Shown piece by piece: positions 19,044 through 27,323 of a stretch of 64,000 bases of DNA. Source of the stretch: Chloroflexota bacterium (GTDB lineage: Bacteria; Chloroflexota; Anaerolineae; UBA7937; B3-Chlor); contig JAUVXJ010000007.1 of assembly GCA_030603665.1 (NCBI GenBank), positions 62,001 through 126,000 of the forward strand, given 5' to 3'. A program made the translations under genes and the position numbers. Within the stretch, counting starts at the first letter, position 1; every line of letters begins with the position of its first letter. Under the pieces are notes generated by a model. That model was not told the origin of the DNA, did not search any database, and saw only the letters and a list, made by a program, of their open reading frames with translations.

Positions 19044-20750
19044 ATGGAAACGAAGGTAGTCGATCTTTCCAGCGGAAGAGTAGATCAGTCCCGCGTGCCA
19101 CAGGAAACTCGGCTTCAATACATCGGCGGCCTGGGATTGGCGGCCAGGCTAATGCACGACACCTACCAGGAGGGGTGGGAACCGCTCAACGAGTCCAGCC
19201 CCTTGATCGTCGCCGTGGGTCCGCTGAACGCCACGGGCATGCCAGGAGCCAATCGTGTGGTCTTCTACGGCCATTCGCCACTGACGGGCCTCATGGCCGG
19301 GGCCTGGATGGGCGGGCGGTTCGGCAATGCCCTGGCCCGGACGACGGGCACCACATCCCTTACGCTTGTCAACCGCGCGTCTCAGCCCAGCATCCTGCAC
19401 ATCGACGACGAGCAGGTGGAGGTCTTGCCTAGACCGGACCTCTGGGGCCTCAACGTTTCGGAGGCCAGGGAATCGCTGCGCGCGGACTACCCCACGCACC
19501 AGGTGGCTCTGATCGGACCTGCCGGTGAAAACGAGGTGCCCATGGCCTGCATCCGGGGTGACGAGGGACACGCAGCCGGGCGCTGCGGCCTGGGTGCGGT
19601 CATGGGGAGCAAGAACATCAAAGCCCTGGTGGTCAGAGGCACAAGGCGCACACCCGTGGCCCACGCCGAGGAACTGGCAGATCTGATCAAGAACGCGATC
19701 GAGGCTCTCCAGGGCAACGAAGAGCTGATGGAGCGCCAGGGCAGGATGGGCACAGTGGAGGTGGCTCAACCAGTCAACGAGTTCAGGGGCTGGCCCACTG
19801 CCAACCACCAGCGGCGGTACTTCGAGATTGGCGACAAGCTCTACGGAGAGCGTATCCTCCAGGCGTACGTCACGAGAAGCACAACTTGCCCTCATTGCCC
19901 GGTTCGGTGCCGCAAGCATGTCACCATTGATGGCCTGGAGATGGAAGCTCCGGAATACGAATCCCTGTGGGCCTTTGGCCCGGAGAACGTGGTGGACGAT
20001 TACTCCCTCATCGCCAGAGCCAACGTGATGTGCAACGAGTATGGGCTGGACACCATCTCCGCAGGAAACGCCATCAGCTTCTATCGCGAGTATCTCGACG
20101 GATTCGCATCAGCCGACCTCCTGTTGCCGTTGATAGAAAAGATCGCCAAGAGAGAGGACGAAGGAGAACTCCTGGCTGACGGAGTTCGCGAGGCGCAGAA
20201 AGAGCTGGGAGTGGACTTCGGGATGCACGTCAAGGGGCTCGAGCTCTCAGCCTACGACCCCAGGGCATTCCTGGGCATGGCCCTGTCCTACTCCACCAAC
20301 AACCGCGGCGGATGCCACTCCCGCGCCTGGACAGTCCGGCCAGAGGTGTTTGGCGCGGAATTCACCGCCCAGCAGCTGGCCTCCATGGTCCAGGATAGGC
20401 AGAACTCGGGGAGCGTACGCGACTCCTTGATCGTCTGCGTATTCCTGCACAGTACCTTGGGCTATAAGGCCTATGCACCGGCGCTACGCGCCGTGACCGG
20501 GCTGGACTACAGCGTCTCATCTCTGAAAGAGACCGGGGAGCGCATCTTCCAGATCGAGCGGTTGATGAACGTCCGTCTCGGCGCATCGTCCGAGCAGGAC
20601 ACGCTGCCCCAGCGAATCCTCGACGGGATGGAGAACCCGGAGAAGCATTGGGAGAGCAAGGCACTCTACTACCAGTTGCGTCATTGGGACACCGACGGGG
20701 CACCTGACGAGTCGGTGCTGCGGGCCCTCGGCCTGTCGTCCGAAGAATAG
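19044..20750 (+). CDS. Aldehyde:ferredoxin oxidoreductase, copy 2
   Basis: This 568-residue tungsten/molybdenum oxidoreductase is related to but clearly different from copy 1. It shows YIGGLGLAARLMHD near the start, AGRCGLGAVMGSKNIKAL for pterin binding, the [4Fe-4S] C-x2-C-x3-C in TTCPHCPVRCRKH (about residues 281-288) and a later Cys in SLIVCVFLHS (about 465). It is roughly 45 residues shorter, mainly at the C-terminal end. The ATG at 19044 lies 4 bases after the methyltransferase stop and a UbiD decarboxylase follows, so aromatic or unsaturated acids or aldehydes are plausible substrates (inference). I rejected a longer start at 19017 because it overlaps the methyltransferase gene and lacks a binding site. 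Confidence 0.9.
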   Translation: METKVVDLSSGRVDQSRVPQETRLQYIGGLGLAARLMHDTYQEGWEPLNESSPLIVAVGPLNATGMPGANRVVFYGHSPLTGLMAGAWMGGRFGNALARTTGTTSLTLVNRASQPSILHIDDEQVEVLPRPDLWGLNVSEARESLRADYPTHQVALIGPAGENEVPMACIRGDEGHAAGRCGLGAVMGSKNIKALVVRGTRRTPVAHAEELADLIKNAIEALQGNEELMERQGRMGTVEVAQPVNEFRGWPTANHQRRYFEIGDKLYGERILQAYVTRSTTCPHCPVRCRKHVTIDGLEMEAPEYESLWAFGPENVVDDYSLIARANVMCNEYGLDTISAGNAISFYREYLDGFASADLLLPLIEKIAKREDEGELLADGVREAQKELGVDFGMHVKGLELSAYDPRAFLGMALSYSTNNRGGCHSRAWTVRPEVFGAEFTAQQLASMVQDRQNSGSVRDSLIVCVFLHSTLGYKAYAPALRAVTGLDYSVSSLKETGERIFQIERLMNVRLGASSEQDTLPQRILDGMENPEKHWESKALYYQLRHWDTDGAPDESVLRALGLSSEE

Positions 20751-20763
20751 GGGGAGAATGCAC

Positions 20764-22107
20764 ATGGCAAAGCAAGATCTCAGGGAGGTCATCAACCGGC
20801 AAATCCTCAGCGGGCATTTGGTGGAGGTCTCGCAGCCCGTAGACGTGGTGCACGAACTGGCCTCCGTGGCCCACGCCGCCGAGGAGCGGCTGGGCGTGGG
20901 CACCGTGTTTCGCAACCTCGGTGGATATCCAGATGTATCCGTCCTCAGCGGGATGTTCGTCACGTACCAGGCGGCCGCCGATGCGCTGGAAGTCGAACTC
21001 TCCCAACTCAAGAGAAGTATACTGGAGGCCCTGGCTGATCCTCTGGCCCCATCCCACCACCAGAAGGATGCTCTCGACAGAGAGGTCTTTGCCGGCCAGG
21101 ACGTCGACCTTCAGACGGTACCCATCCCCACACACGCGCCACGAGATGCGGGCCCGTACGTCACAGCCGGCATTGTCGCCTCTCGTGATCCAGAGACCAG
21201 GCGCATGAACTACTCTTATCATCGCATGCTACGCCTGGATCGCAACCACCTATCCATCATGATCAATCCGGGGCGCCACCTCGACGACTACCGGCTCGCT
21301 GCTGAGGGAACCGATCAGTCTCTGCCGGTGGCGGTCTTCATCGGGGTCCATCCGGCTATCATGATCGCCGCGGCCATGCGCTACCCGGGCGACGAGCTGG
21401 AGATAGCGGGAAGGCTGCTGGGAGAGCCAATAGAGACCGTTCCCTGCGGACAGTACGACCTGCGGGTGCCGCTATTCAGCGAGTATACCCTGAAGGGAAG
21501 CGTCGACCTCGCACAGCGGGTGGTGGAGGGCCCCATGGGCGAGTTCTCGGGTCTCTACGGTGCGAAGTCGGAGGAATATCTGTTGGAGATCGATAGCATC
21601 AGCCACCGGCCGCAGCCCATCTACCAGACCATATTGCCGGCGGGAGTAGAGCACAAGGTGATTGGCGCGAGTTTGCCGCGGGAACCTGTCCTCCTCAAGA
21701 GTGCCCTGAGCGTGTCCCCGGAAGTCAAGGACGTGTACATTCCTCCCTACGGCAGCGGGCTGCTGGCGGTCGTCGTCTTCGACCCCAGATACGAGGGTCA
21801 GGCAAAAAACGTGGGAATGGCCGCCCTCGCGGCGTATACCACCATCAAGAGCGTCATCGTGGTGAACAGCGATATCGACATCTCCAAAGCCGAGGAGCTG
21901 TTCTGGGCGGTACTCACACGAGCTGACCTCCAAGGCGACCTTGCGCTCTTGCCACGTTTTCTGGGACACCCCATGGACCCGGCGGCCGTCCGGGGCCTGG
22001 TCACCAAGTCGGTAATCGACGCCACCGTGCTACCAGGTAGCCCGTCCCTGGACAGGGTTGCCTACGAGCACCCTGCCGATTTGGATCGCTATTTCGCCGC
22101 AGGCTAG
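20764..22107 (+). CDS. UbiD-family (de)carboxylase
   Basis: This protein has about 447 residues. UbiD enzymes reversibly decarboxylate unsaturated or aromatic acids with prenylated FMN, which needs a UbiX/Pad1-type prenyltransferase not present in the window. Family landmarks are an EVSQPVD/HELASVA start, MNYSYHRMLRLDRNH, NPGRHLDDY, a GEFSGLYG segment and the ERE-region equivalents around the LDPR/FDPRYEGQ stretch. The annotated frame opens at ATG 20758, but GGGGAG is only 1-2 bases before that codon. The in-frame ATG at 20764 has proper spacing and is the likelier start. It is the last gene of the + strand run and ends before a perfect hairpin. Confidence 0.9.
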   Translation: MAKQDLREVINRQILSGHLVEVSQPVDVVHELASVAHAAEERLGVGTVFRNLGGYPDVSVLSGMFVTYQAAADALEVELSQLKRSILEALADPLAPSHHQKDALDREVFAGQDVDLQTVPIPTHAPRDAGPYVTAGIVASRDPETRRMNYSYHRMLRLDRNHLSIMINPGRHLDDYRLAAEGTDQSLPVAVFIGVHPAIMIAAAMRYPGDELEIAGRLLGEPIETVPCGQYDLRVPLFSEYTLKGSVDLAQRVVEGPMGEFSGLYGAKSEEYLLEIDSISHRPQPIYQTILPAGVEHKVIGASLPREPVLLKSALSVSPEVKDVYIPPYGSGLLAVVVFDPRYEGQAKNVGMAALAAYTTIKSVIVVNSDIDISKAEELFWAVLTRADLQGDLALLPRFLGHPMDPAAVRGLVTKSVIDATVLPGSPSLDRVAYEHPADLDRYFAAG

Positions 22108-22140
22108 ATCGGTTCAACCCGGAGGTCCCCACCAATAGAA

Positions 22141-22170
22141 AGAAGCCGGTGGCTCTTGCCACCGGCTTCT
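22141..22170. terminator. Perfect 13-bp hairpin between convergent genes
   Basis: A perfect inverted repeat of 13 bases (AGAAGCCGGTGGC and its complement) with a TCTT loop lies between the UbiD gene and the oppositely oriented ECF S-component gene. There is no long T run, but the stem is very stable and sited where a bidirectional terminator is needed. Confidence 0.75.
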
Positions 22171-22194
22171 CATGTTCTGCGGGCGGTACGCTAC

Positions 22195-22824
22195 CTAGGT
22201 GATGATCCCGCGTACTGTGAGTCCCAATCGCTCCACCACAGGTGTGAGCACACCGAGCAGAATGGTGCCGATCACCACCACTACTATCCCGTTTGTCACC
22301 CACCATATCATCATCACTGACGGTATGAGATCGGCGGGCAACATGCCGAGCGCGTAGTTGGTCAGAACGCCTGAGACCGCGCTCCACAGCTGCGTCAACA
22401 CGACCGCGACCACGAAGAAGAAGACGAACCCCTTCGGTTTGAACACGTCCTTGCCGATGGGGCTCACCCCAAACCTGGGCGCCAGCAACCTGTATACGAC
22501 CAGGAATGGGATCATCACAGCAAACTCGACCAATCCAAACGGGATGGCCAGTGAAGCAGGCATACCGGTCAGAATCCCGGCCCCCACGATGGCCCCGATC
22601 ACCCCGATCAGTATTCCCCATCCGGAGAACCACAGCACAAAGGGGATCAGAAACCCCATGGCGAAGTAGAATGATGAGATACCGGGGACACCGCTCATCA
22701 TGATGCCCACCGATGCCCAAGCGAGGGCAGTGTAGAGTCCCAGGGCGACAGCGTAGGTCACGAGGTTCGCCACACCCAGTGGGGGGTTGGGATTCCATTT
22801 GAGGCTATAGGCTTGCTCTTCCAT
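22195..22824 (-). CDS. ECF transporter substrate-binding S component
   Basis: This 209-residue integral membrane protein has about six hydrophobic segments. It has no catalytic motif, but it stands last in a unit with EcfT and a fused EcfA-EcfA' ATPase, exactly where a dedicated S component belongs. N-terminal residues MEEQAYSLKWNP precede the first helix. S components are too diverse for me to name the substrate. The DUF1989 and GntR genes upstream hint at a nitrogen compound rather than a vitamin (inference). AGAAGGAG precedes the ATG. It ends just before the convergent hairpin. Confidence 0.75.
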   Translation of the reverse strand: MEEQAYSLKWNPNPPLGVANLVTYAVALGLYTALAWASVGIMMSGVPGISSFYFAMGFLIPFVLWFSGWGILIGVIGAIVGAGILTGMPASLAIPFGLVEFAVMIPFLVVYRLLAPRFGVSPIGKDVFKPKGFVFFFVVAVVLTQLWSAVSGVLTNYALGMLPADLIPSVMMIWWVTNGIVVVVIGTILLGVLTPVVERLGLTVRGIIT

Positions 22825-22916
22825 TGCTTTGCTCCTTCTTACCCATCAATGTGTTGGACATCTCTGTCTTGCCAAACGCCCTTAATTCGCCGCTATCACC
22901 TCCCTCCTTAAGCTAC

Positions 22917-24701
22917 CTAGCTTCCTCTCGTCAGAGCCTCTACCCATTCCCTCTCATTCAGCAGAAGAGGGAAATCCGGCCTCTCTTTGCGGAGTTCGCA
23001 ACTGAGGGTAATGGCCTGTGGCGCCCGTAGCTGAGCAGCCTCCAGAAGCTCAGGGGAAGAGAAGAGTTCTCGGGACGTCCCTTGGAAAACCGTGCGGCCG
23101 TCCCGCAGCACCGTCACAGTCTGGCAATAGTTGGCCACCAAGGTCATGTCATGAGTGATGATGAGCACTGTTCCACCGGCATCGTGCAACTCCTCGAGGA
23201 GAGCCATGATACTGGAGACCATGCGGTAATCCTGGCCTGTCGTGGGCTCGTCGACGATGATCACCTCGGGCCTCATGGCCAGCACGGCCGCAACGGCCAG
23301 CCTCTGCTTCTGTCCCTTGCCGAGGAAGAGAGGATCTTCGTCAGCCAGATCCGCCAGATCCACCCTCTCCAAGGCTTCGTGCACTCGAGGCTCGATGTCT
23401 TCCTTGCGCACACCAACGCAGTTCAGTCCATAAGCCACCTCATCGTACACACGCCGGGTGAAGATCTGATGGTCCGGGTTCTGAAACACATAGCCGATCT
23501 TCATCGGCAGTTGCCGGCGCACCCCCCGCTGGAACACGTCTTCGCCTAGCGCCGAACACTCGCCCTTCCAGGGCGCATACAGGCCCGTCAAGATCTTGGC
23601 TAGGGTGGTCTTTCCCGACCCATTGTTTCCCAAGAGGCCCATGGTCTCTCCGCGACGCAGGACCAGGTCCGCACCGAAGAGGGCCACGGTGCCGTCCTCG
23701 TACTGGTACTGCAGGTCCTTTACTTCGATCACCTTCTCACTATCTGGACCGACGAGGTCATCGCTCGGTTCTCCCGCGACCTCTGCAAGGACTGAGCGCG
23801 CTTCCACGATGGACTTGGGCACTTCGTTCTCACTGCATACTCCAGCTCGATAGGCTATGCGCGATACCTCAAATGTGTACGCGCCCCTCTCATCCAGGAA
23901 TTCGAACTGCGAGTAGAACTCGTTGGGCTCTGCCACCAGGTCTACTTGGCCGTTGCAGACCAAAGCGATGCGGTCACAGAAGTCGAAGAGGATCTCCGGA
24001 TCCTGTTCCACCAGCACCACTGTCAGGTCGTGTTCCTCTTTCAACCGTCTGACCGTGGCGATCACCTCGCTCTTCCCCGTGGGATCCAGATCCGACGTAG
24101 GTTCGTCCAGGATCAGCAAATTCGGTCGCATGGCCAGGAAGGAGGCTATCGCCACCCGCTGCTTCTGTCCGCCCGACAGGTCGGCCGGGTGGATGTTCTC
24201 TGCATCCGCCCACAGATGCCCGAGACCTACCATGTGTAGCGCGTCTTTCACCCGCTCGTCAATCTGTTCAGGCTCCAACCCCAGAAGCTGCAGGCCGAAG
24301 GCGACCTCATACAGAAGGCTCATGGTCAGAAACTGGTTCTCAGGATCCTGGAAAACCATACCAGCCAACGGTGGCCGGACTGGCCGCCCTAGAAACTTCC
24401 CTCGGGGCACTCCGCCAGCCACGTTGGCGCTGCTATCCACTCCTCCCACCAATCTGCCCATGACCTCCACTGACCCCAGCAGATGTTGGTTGACCATGCT
24501 CGCAGGAACACGAGCTTCGTGCGGTATTAGGCCCATGATGGATCTACAGATCGTGGTCTTGCCCGCACCGCTGGGGCCGGTGATACCAAAGAACTCCCCC
24601 TTCTCTATATTGAGACTAACACCTTCGAGTGCCCAAGGATTCATTTGCCCGACAAATGCGGGGTATCTCCAATGCAAATCATCGATCTTCACGATAGTCA
24701 T
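22917..24701 (-). CDS. ECF transporter ATPase, fused EcfA-EcfA' (two ATP-binding domains)
   Basis: This 594-residue protein contains two complete ABC ATPase domains. Domain 1 has Walker A GPSGAGKTT, signature LSGGQKQR and Walker B LLILDEPTSDLD. Domain 2 has Walker A GNNGSGKTT, a deviant signature LGKGQKQR and Walker B VIIVDEPTTGQD. One fused chain replaces the usual EcfA/EcfA' pair that powers the energy-coupling module. The deviant second C-loop suggests unequal ATP sites. I prefer ATG 24701, which has AAGGA 7 bases upstream, over an in-frame GTG at 24722 that follows the EcfT stop directly with a poor site. It lies between EcfT and the S component. Confidence 0.92.
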   Translation of the reverse strand: MTIVKIDDLHWRYPAFVGQMNPWALEGVSLNIEKGEFFGITGPSGAGKTTICRSIMGLIPHEARVPASMVNQHLLGSVEVMGRLVGGVDSSANVAGGVPRGKFLGRPVRPPLAGMVFQDPENQFLTMSLLYEVAFGLQLLGLEPEQIDERVKDALHMVGLGHLWADAENIHPADLSGGQKQRVAIASFLAMRPNLLILDEPTSDLDPTGKSEVIATVRRLKEEHDLTVVLVEQDPEILFDFCDRIALVCNGQVDLVAEPNEFYSQFEFLDERGAYTFEVSRIAYRAGVCSENEVPKSIVEARSVLAEVAGEPSDDLVGPDSEKVIEVKDLQYQYEDGTVALFGADLVLRRGETMGLLGNNGSGKTTLAKILTGLYAPWKGECSALGEDVFQRGVRRQLPMKIGYVFQNPDHQIFTRRVYDEVAYGLNCVGVRKEDIEPRVHEALERVDLADLADEDPLFLGKGQKQRLAVAAVLAMRPEVIIVDEPTTGQDYRMVSSIMALLEELHDAGGTVLIITHDMTLVANYCQTVTVLRDGRTVFQGTSRELFSSPELLEAAQLRAPQAITLSCELRKERPDFPLLLNEREWVEALTRGS

Positions 24702-24722
24702 GGAACCGTCCTTGCTCGTCAC

Positions 24723-25808
24723 CTACGCCCGCAAACCGGCAATCAGGCTGCCGACAATCTCAGTCAGATTGACACCCATCACTAGAACAGCTACCGCCAA
24801 AGCCAAGGTACCCATTATGAGAATCCAGTCGACAGCTCTCAGGGGTCTCACCTCGCGATAGACGCTCGGACTTGCACCCATCTCATAGCCGCGCGCACTC
24901 AACGCATCAGATATCTCCGTGGAACGACGCATCATGTTGGCGATCAGAGGCACCGAAAGATACGCCACATCCTTCACCCTGGCCAAGAAGTTCTTCTTCT
25001 GCACATTGACTCCACGCGCCACCTGAGCTTGCCGGATTGTCAAGAAATCGATCACGGCGATGCTCAGGGAGCGTAGTGCCAGCGATGAGAACAGACAAAT
25101 CGCGTAGGGCATCCGAGGCACCTTGCGCAGCGCTCCAATCATGTCTGTGTCGCGAGTGGTGAGAATCAACAGAAAAGTCAGCAGTACCATGGCGGAGTAT
25201 CCCAGCACCTTGGTGGCTGCGACGTACACGGTCCGATCTGAGACGACGAGAGTTAGCGGCTCACCAAAGGGAATAGAAGCCAGAGTCCACGTCAAGTTCA
25301 GACCAGTCCGGCTTATCAAGACGGCAGCTGCTAGGCCCCCCATGATGCCCCAGAGAAGCTGTTTTGTGTATAAGTAGTACCCGACGACAATCCCTACAAA
25401 TGCTGCCAAAGCCAAGGATACCCCCACGTTGACTACACCGGAATACATCTGTCGGGAGAACAGAATGTAATTGCCAGGGGCAGGATTGAACACTATCCAA
25501 ACCAAGAACAGGCTCAGCAGCATTGGAAACATCATCACGAGGAACGAGCGGAAGAGCCACTTGAAGACCCCGCTTAGCCACAGAAGTGCAACTGCCACAG
25601 CCAGTAGAATCGTGCAGCTGACGGGGTCGGGACGCGAGGCAGAGAACATCCTTAGCAGGGCAAAAGACACGCCCAACACCATTACAAACTTGGTGATTGC
25701 GTGCAAGCCCGCCAATGGTGAGTCTACGGGCATAGACAGCAAGAAGGTGCGCACCCACTTTCGTCCCTCGCCGTGAGCGGGAGCTTCAAGGACAGTAGCT
25801 TGACTCAT
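24723..25808 (-). CDS. ECF transporter transmembrane component EcfT
   Basis: This 361-residue membrane protein of the EcfT (CbiQ-like) family has several hydrophobic segments and a cytoplasmic stretch rich in Arg and Ala. The stretch ends in MMRRSTEISDALSARGYE, which matches the EcfT Ala-Arg-Gly coupling motif that contacts the ATPases. N-terminal residues to about 30 are hydrophilic, longer than in some relatives. GGAAG precedes the ATG. It couples ATP hydrolysis by the fused ATPase downstream to toppling of the S component. Confidence 0.88.
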   Translation of the reverse strand: MSQATVLEAPAHGEGRKWVRTFLLSMPVDSPLAGLHAITKFVMVLGVSFALLRMFSASRPDPVSCTILLAVAVALLWLSGVFKWLFRSFLVMMFPMLLSLFLVWIVFNPAPGNYILFSRQMYSGVVNVGVSLALAAFVGIVVGYYLYTKQLLWGIMGGLAAAVLISRTGLNLTWTLASIPFGEPLTLVVSDRTVYVAATKVLGYSAMVLLTFLLILTTRDTDMIGALRKVPRMPYAICLFSSLALRSLSIAVIDFLTIRQAQVARGVNVQKKNFLARVKDVAYLSVPLIANMMRRSTEISDALSARGYEMGASPSVYREVRPLRAVDWILIMGTLALAVAVLVMGVNLTEIVGSLIAGLRA

Positions 25809-25831
25809 CTTCTTCCTTCCCGTAGCGCCAT

Positions 25832-26422
25832 CTATCTGGAGATTTCGCCAGAGCTGACCTCTACCAGCAGATTGGCTGGCCGGATGCCCGGCAGCGTATC
25901 ATCCGGGCAAGCGCTCACGGCCAGAGTCACCGGTCGCATTGCCCTCAGCACCAAGTAGTCGCCTGGTTGTATGTCCAAGTTGCTGAACATGTACCCATCC
26001 TCATCAACCTCGCACTCGGCCCAGAAGCTGGCCATTCCGGTGAGTTGCTTTCGCTCCACACCCAGCGCCTCGGACAGCAGATCACGGCAGCCAGGTCGCC
26101 CATCGGCGTATATCTCCCGCCAGCACCCTGGATAAACGATATCCACTCGCAGATCGGAGTGCACCTCCACAACCTCCACGAATGGGGTACCATCGCCGTC
26201 ATACAGCTTCATGCCCGGATCCGCATAGAAAGTGACCTTGACAGTCCCGAACTTCTCCCAGCCGTTGATATTCCTGGTCAACGCCTGGTCGAAGCCCATG
26301 AAGGTGAAATCGCCCCCTTGCCCGCCTTGGGGTGACGTGATCTTCATCTCATCGCCGCCATCCAAGGGTATGGCTGTCGCGGTTCCTGGCGCGAGCGTGA
26401 TTGAGCTCTGCTCTCTTGCCAA
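25832..26422 (-). CDS. DUF1989 (urea carboxylase-associated) family protein
   Basis: This protein has about 196 residues. The order SSITLAPGTATAIPL, KITSPQGGQGGDFTF, VDIVYPGCWREIY, GRPGCRDLLSEAL and LVLRAMRPVTLAVSACPDD is that of DUF1989 proteins, with the conserved Cys and Asp residues that bind a metal. Some family members are subunits of carboxyguanidine deiminase, acting with urea carboxylase-type enzymes; others have no known role. Only one copy is present and no urea carboxylase is seen here. I prefer the TTG at 26422 because GAGGA lies about 6 bases upstream. A TTG at 26470 would add 16 residues but has no binding site. Position between a GntR regulator and an ECF importer suggests it processes the imported compound. 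Confidence 0.82.
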   Translation of the reverse strand: MAREQSSITLAPGTATAIPLDGGDEMKITSPQGGQGGDFTFMGFDQALTRNINGWEKFGTVKVTFYADPGMKLYDGDGTPFVEVVEVHSDLRVDIVYPGCWREIYADGRPGCRDLLSEALGVERKQLTGMASFWAECEVDEDGYMFSNLDIQPGDYLVLRAMRPVTLAVSACPDDTLPGIRPANLLVEVSSGEISR

Positions 26423-26479
26423 TTCTAGTCCTCGCAGCCGGCGTACGCTTTCAAGCCCACGTCGAGTCAAATCTGCAGG

Positions 26480-27214
26480 CTATGGTCTACTCTGCACTAC
26501 TCTGAAGAGTACACCCTCTCGTCGATGATGCAGTAACGAACAAGAGATGGGCCTATCTTTGATGTTGTAGGCCACCTCGTCAAAAAGCAGGAGGGGGGTG
26601 CCGGAACTGCATCCTAGCCTTTGAGCCATGCTGCCGTCTGCCACCGTAGGTGCCAGCTCGGCGACGTAGTACGTGGCCCTCTCACCCGCAAACTCCTCCA
26701 GGAACGCAAAGACATTCTTCGCAAGGTCGTCGCGTGTGAAGGACTTCCCGATCAACGCTCGAGGAATGAAGTCTGCGCAGTGGATCACAGGCTGACCATC
26801 CGCCAGAAAGACCTTTCGCACCACAAGAACGTTCTCAGCGGGCTGCAGCCGGAGCTTCCGTCTCGTTTGCTCATCGGGGAGGCACTCCTCGTACTCCAGC
26901 CATCCTACGCTGGGCTCGCAGCCTCGAGCGCGGATCATGTCCTCGCAGTCCCACATTCCTTCGAGACGCGAGTCGAGGTAGGCGGCTGCGTGAGTAACAT
27001 ACGTGCCCGCCCCTTGGCGGCGCACGACTGTGCCTTCACGCTGGAGATTTGCCAGGGCGGCTCGAACTGTGGCTCGGCTCACGCCAAAGGTGGCCGCTAG
27101 ATCGTTCTCTGGAGGTAGTTGCTCGCCCGGGGAGAAACACCCTTGGCGCATCCTTTCCCTCAAGGCCTCTTCGACCTGCTTTGAAAGGAGTTCCCCTCGC
27201 TCGATGGTCGCCAT
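26480..27214 (-). CDS. GntR-family (HutC/FarR subfamily, UTRA) transcriptional regulator
   Basis: This 244-residue protein has an N-terminal winged helix-turn-helix (PPENDLAATFGVSRATVRAAL, wing RRQGAGTYV, about residues 10-75) and a C-terminal UTRA ligand domain (about 95-240) that includes ENVLVVRKVFLADGQPV and GTPLLLFDEVAYN. HutC-type regulators sense small effectors such as urocanate, sugars or amino compounds. As first gene of the ECF unit it most likely controls its own transcript in response to the imported molecule (inference). A consensus promoter and repeated sequences lie just upstream. Confidence 0.92.
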   Translation of the reverse strand: MATIERGELLSKQVEEALRERMRQGCFSPGEQLPPENDLAATFGVSRATVRAALANLQREGTVVRRQGAGTYVTHAAAYLDSRLEGMWDCEDMIRARGCEPSVGWLEYEECLPDEQTRRKLRLQPAENVLVVRKVFLADGQPVIHCADFIPRALIGKSFTRDDLAKNVFAFLEEFAGERATYYVAELAPTVADGSMAQRLGCSSGTPLLLFDEVAYNIKDRPISCSLLHHRREGVLFRVVQSRP

Positions 27215-27260
27215 GCTCGCTCCTGCGCGGCAAATTGTCAGACGACTGCCATCTTAAGCC

Positions 27261-27289
27261 ATGTTACCATATTTCAGAACAACTGTCAA
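27261..27289 (-). promoter_or_regulatory. Promoter of the GntR-DUF1989-ECF operon
   Basis: Read on the - strand: TTGACA, 17 bases, TAACAT, about 45 bases before the regulator's start codon. This is close to the housekeeping sigma consensus and correctly placed. Confidence 0.65.
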
Positions 27290-27323
27290 GGCATACGGAA
27301 CAACCGCTTCATTTTACGGAACC
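27268..27323 (-). repeat. Three imperfect direct repeats, candidate GntR operators
   Basis: On the - strand three related units occur in a row: GGTTCCGTAAAATG, GTTGTTCCGTATG and GTTGTTCTGAAATATG. The last lies inside the promoter spacer and the others just upstream of the -35 box. This is where an autorepressor of the HutC type would bind. The link to this regulator is inference. Confidence 0.4.

Noticed and set aside
22108..22194. Small RNA gene at the convergent hairpin
   Set aside because: No promoter on either strand; the hairpin alone is explained as a terminator.
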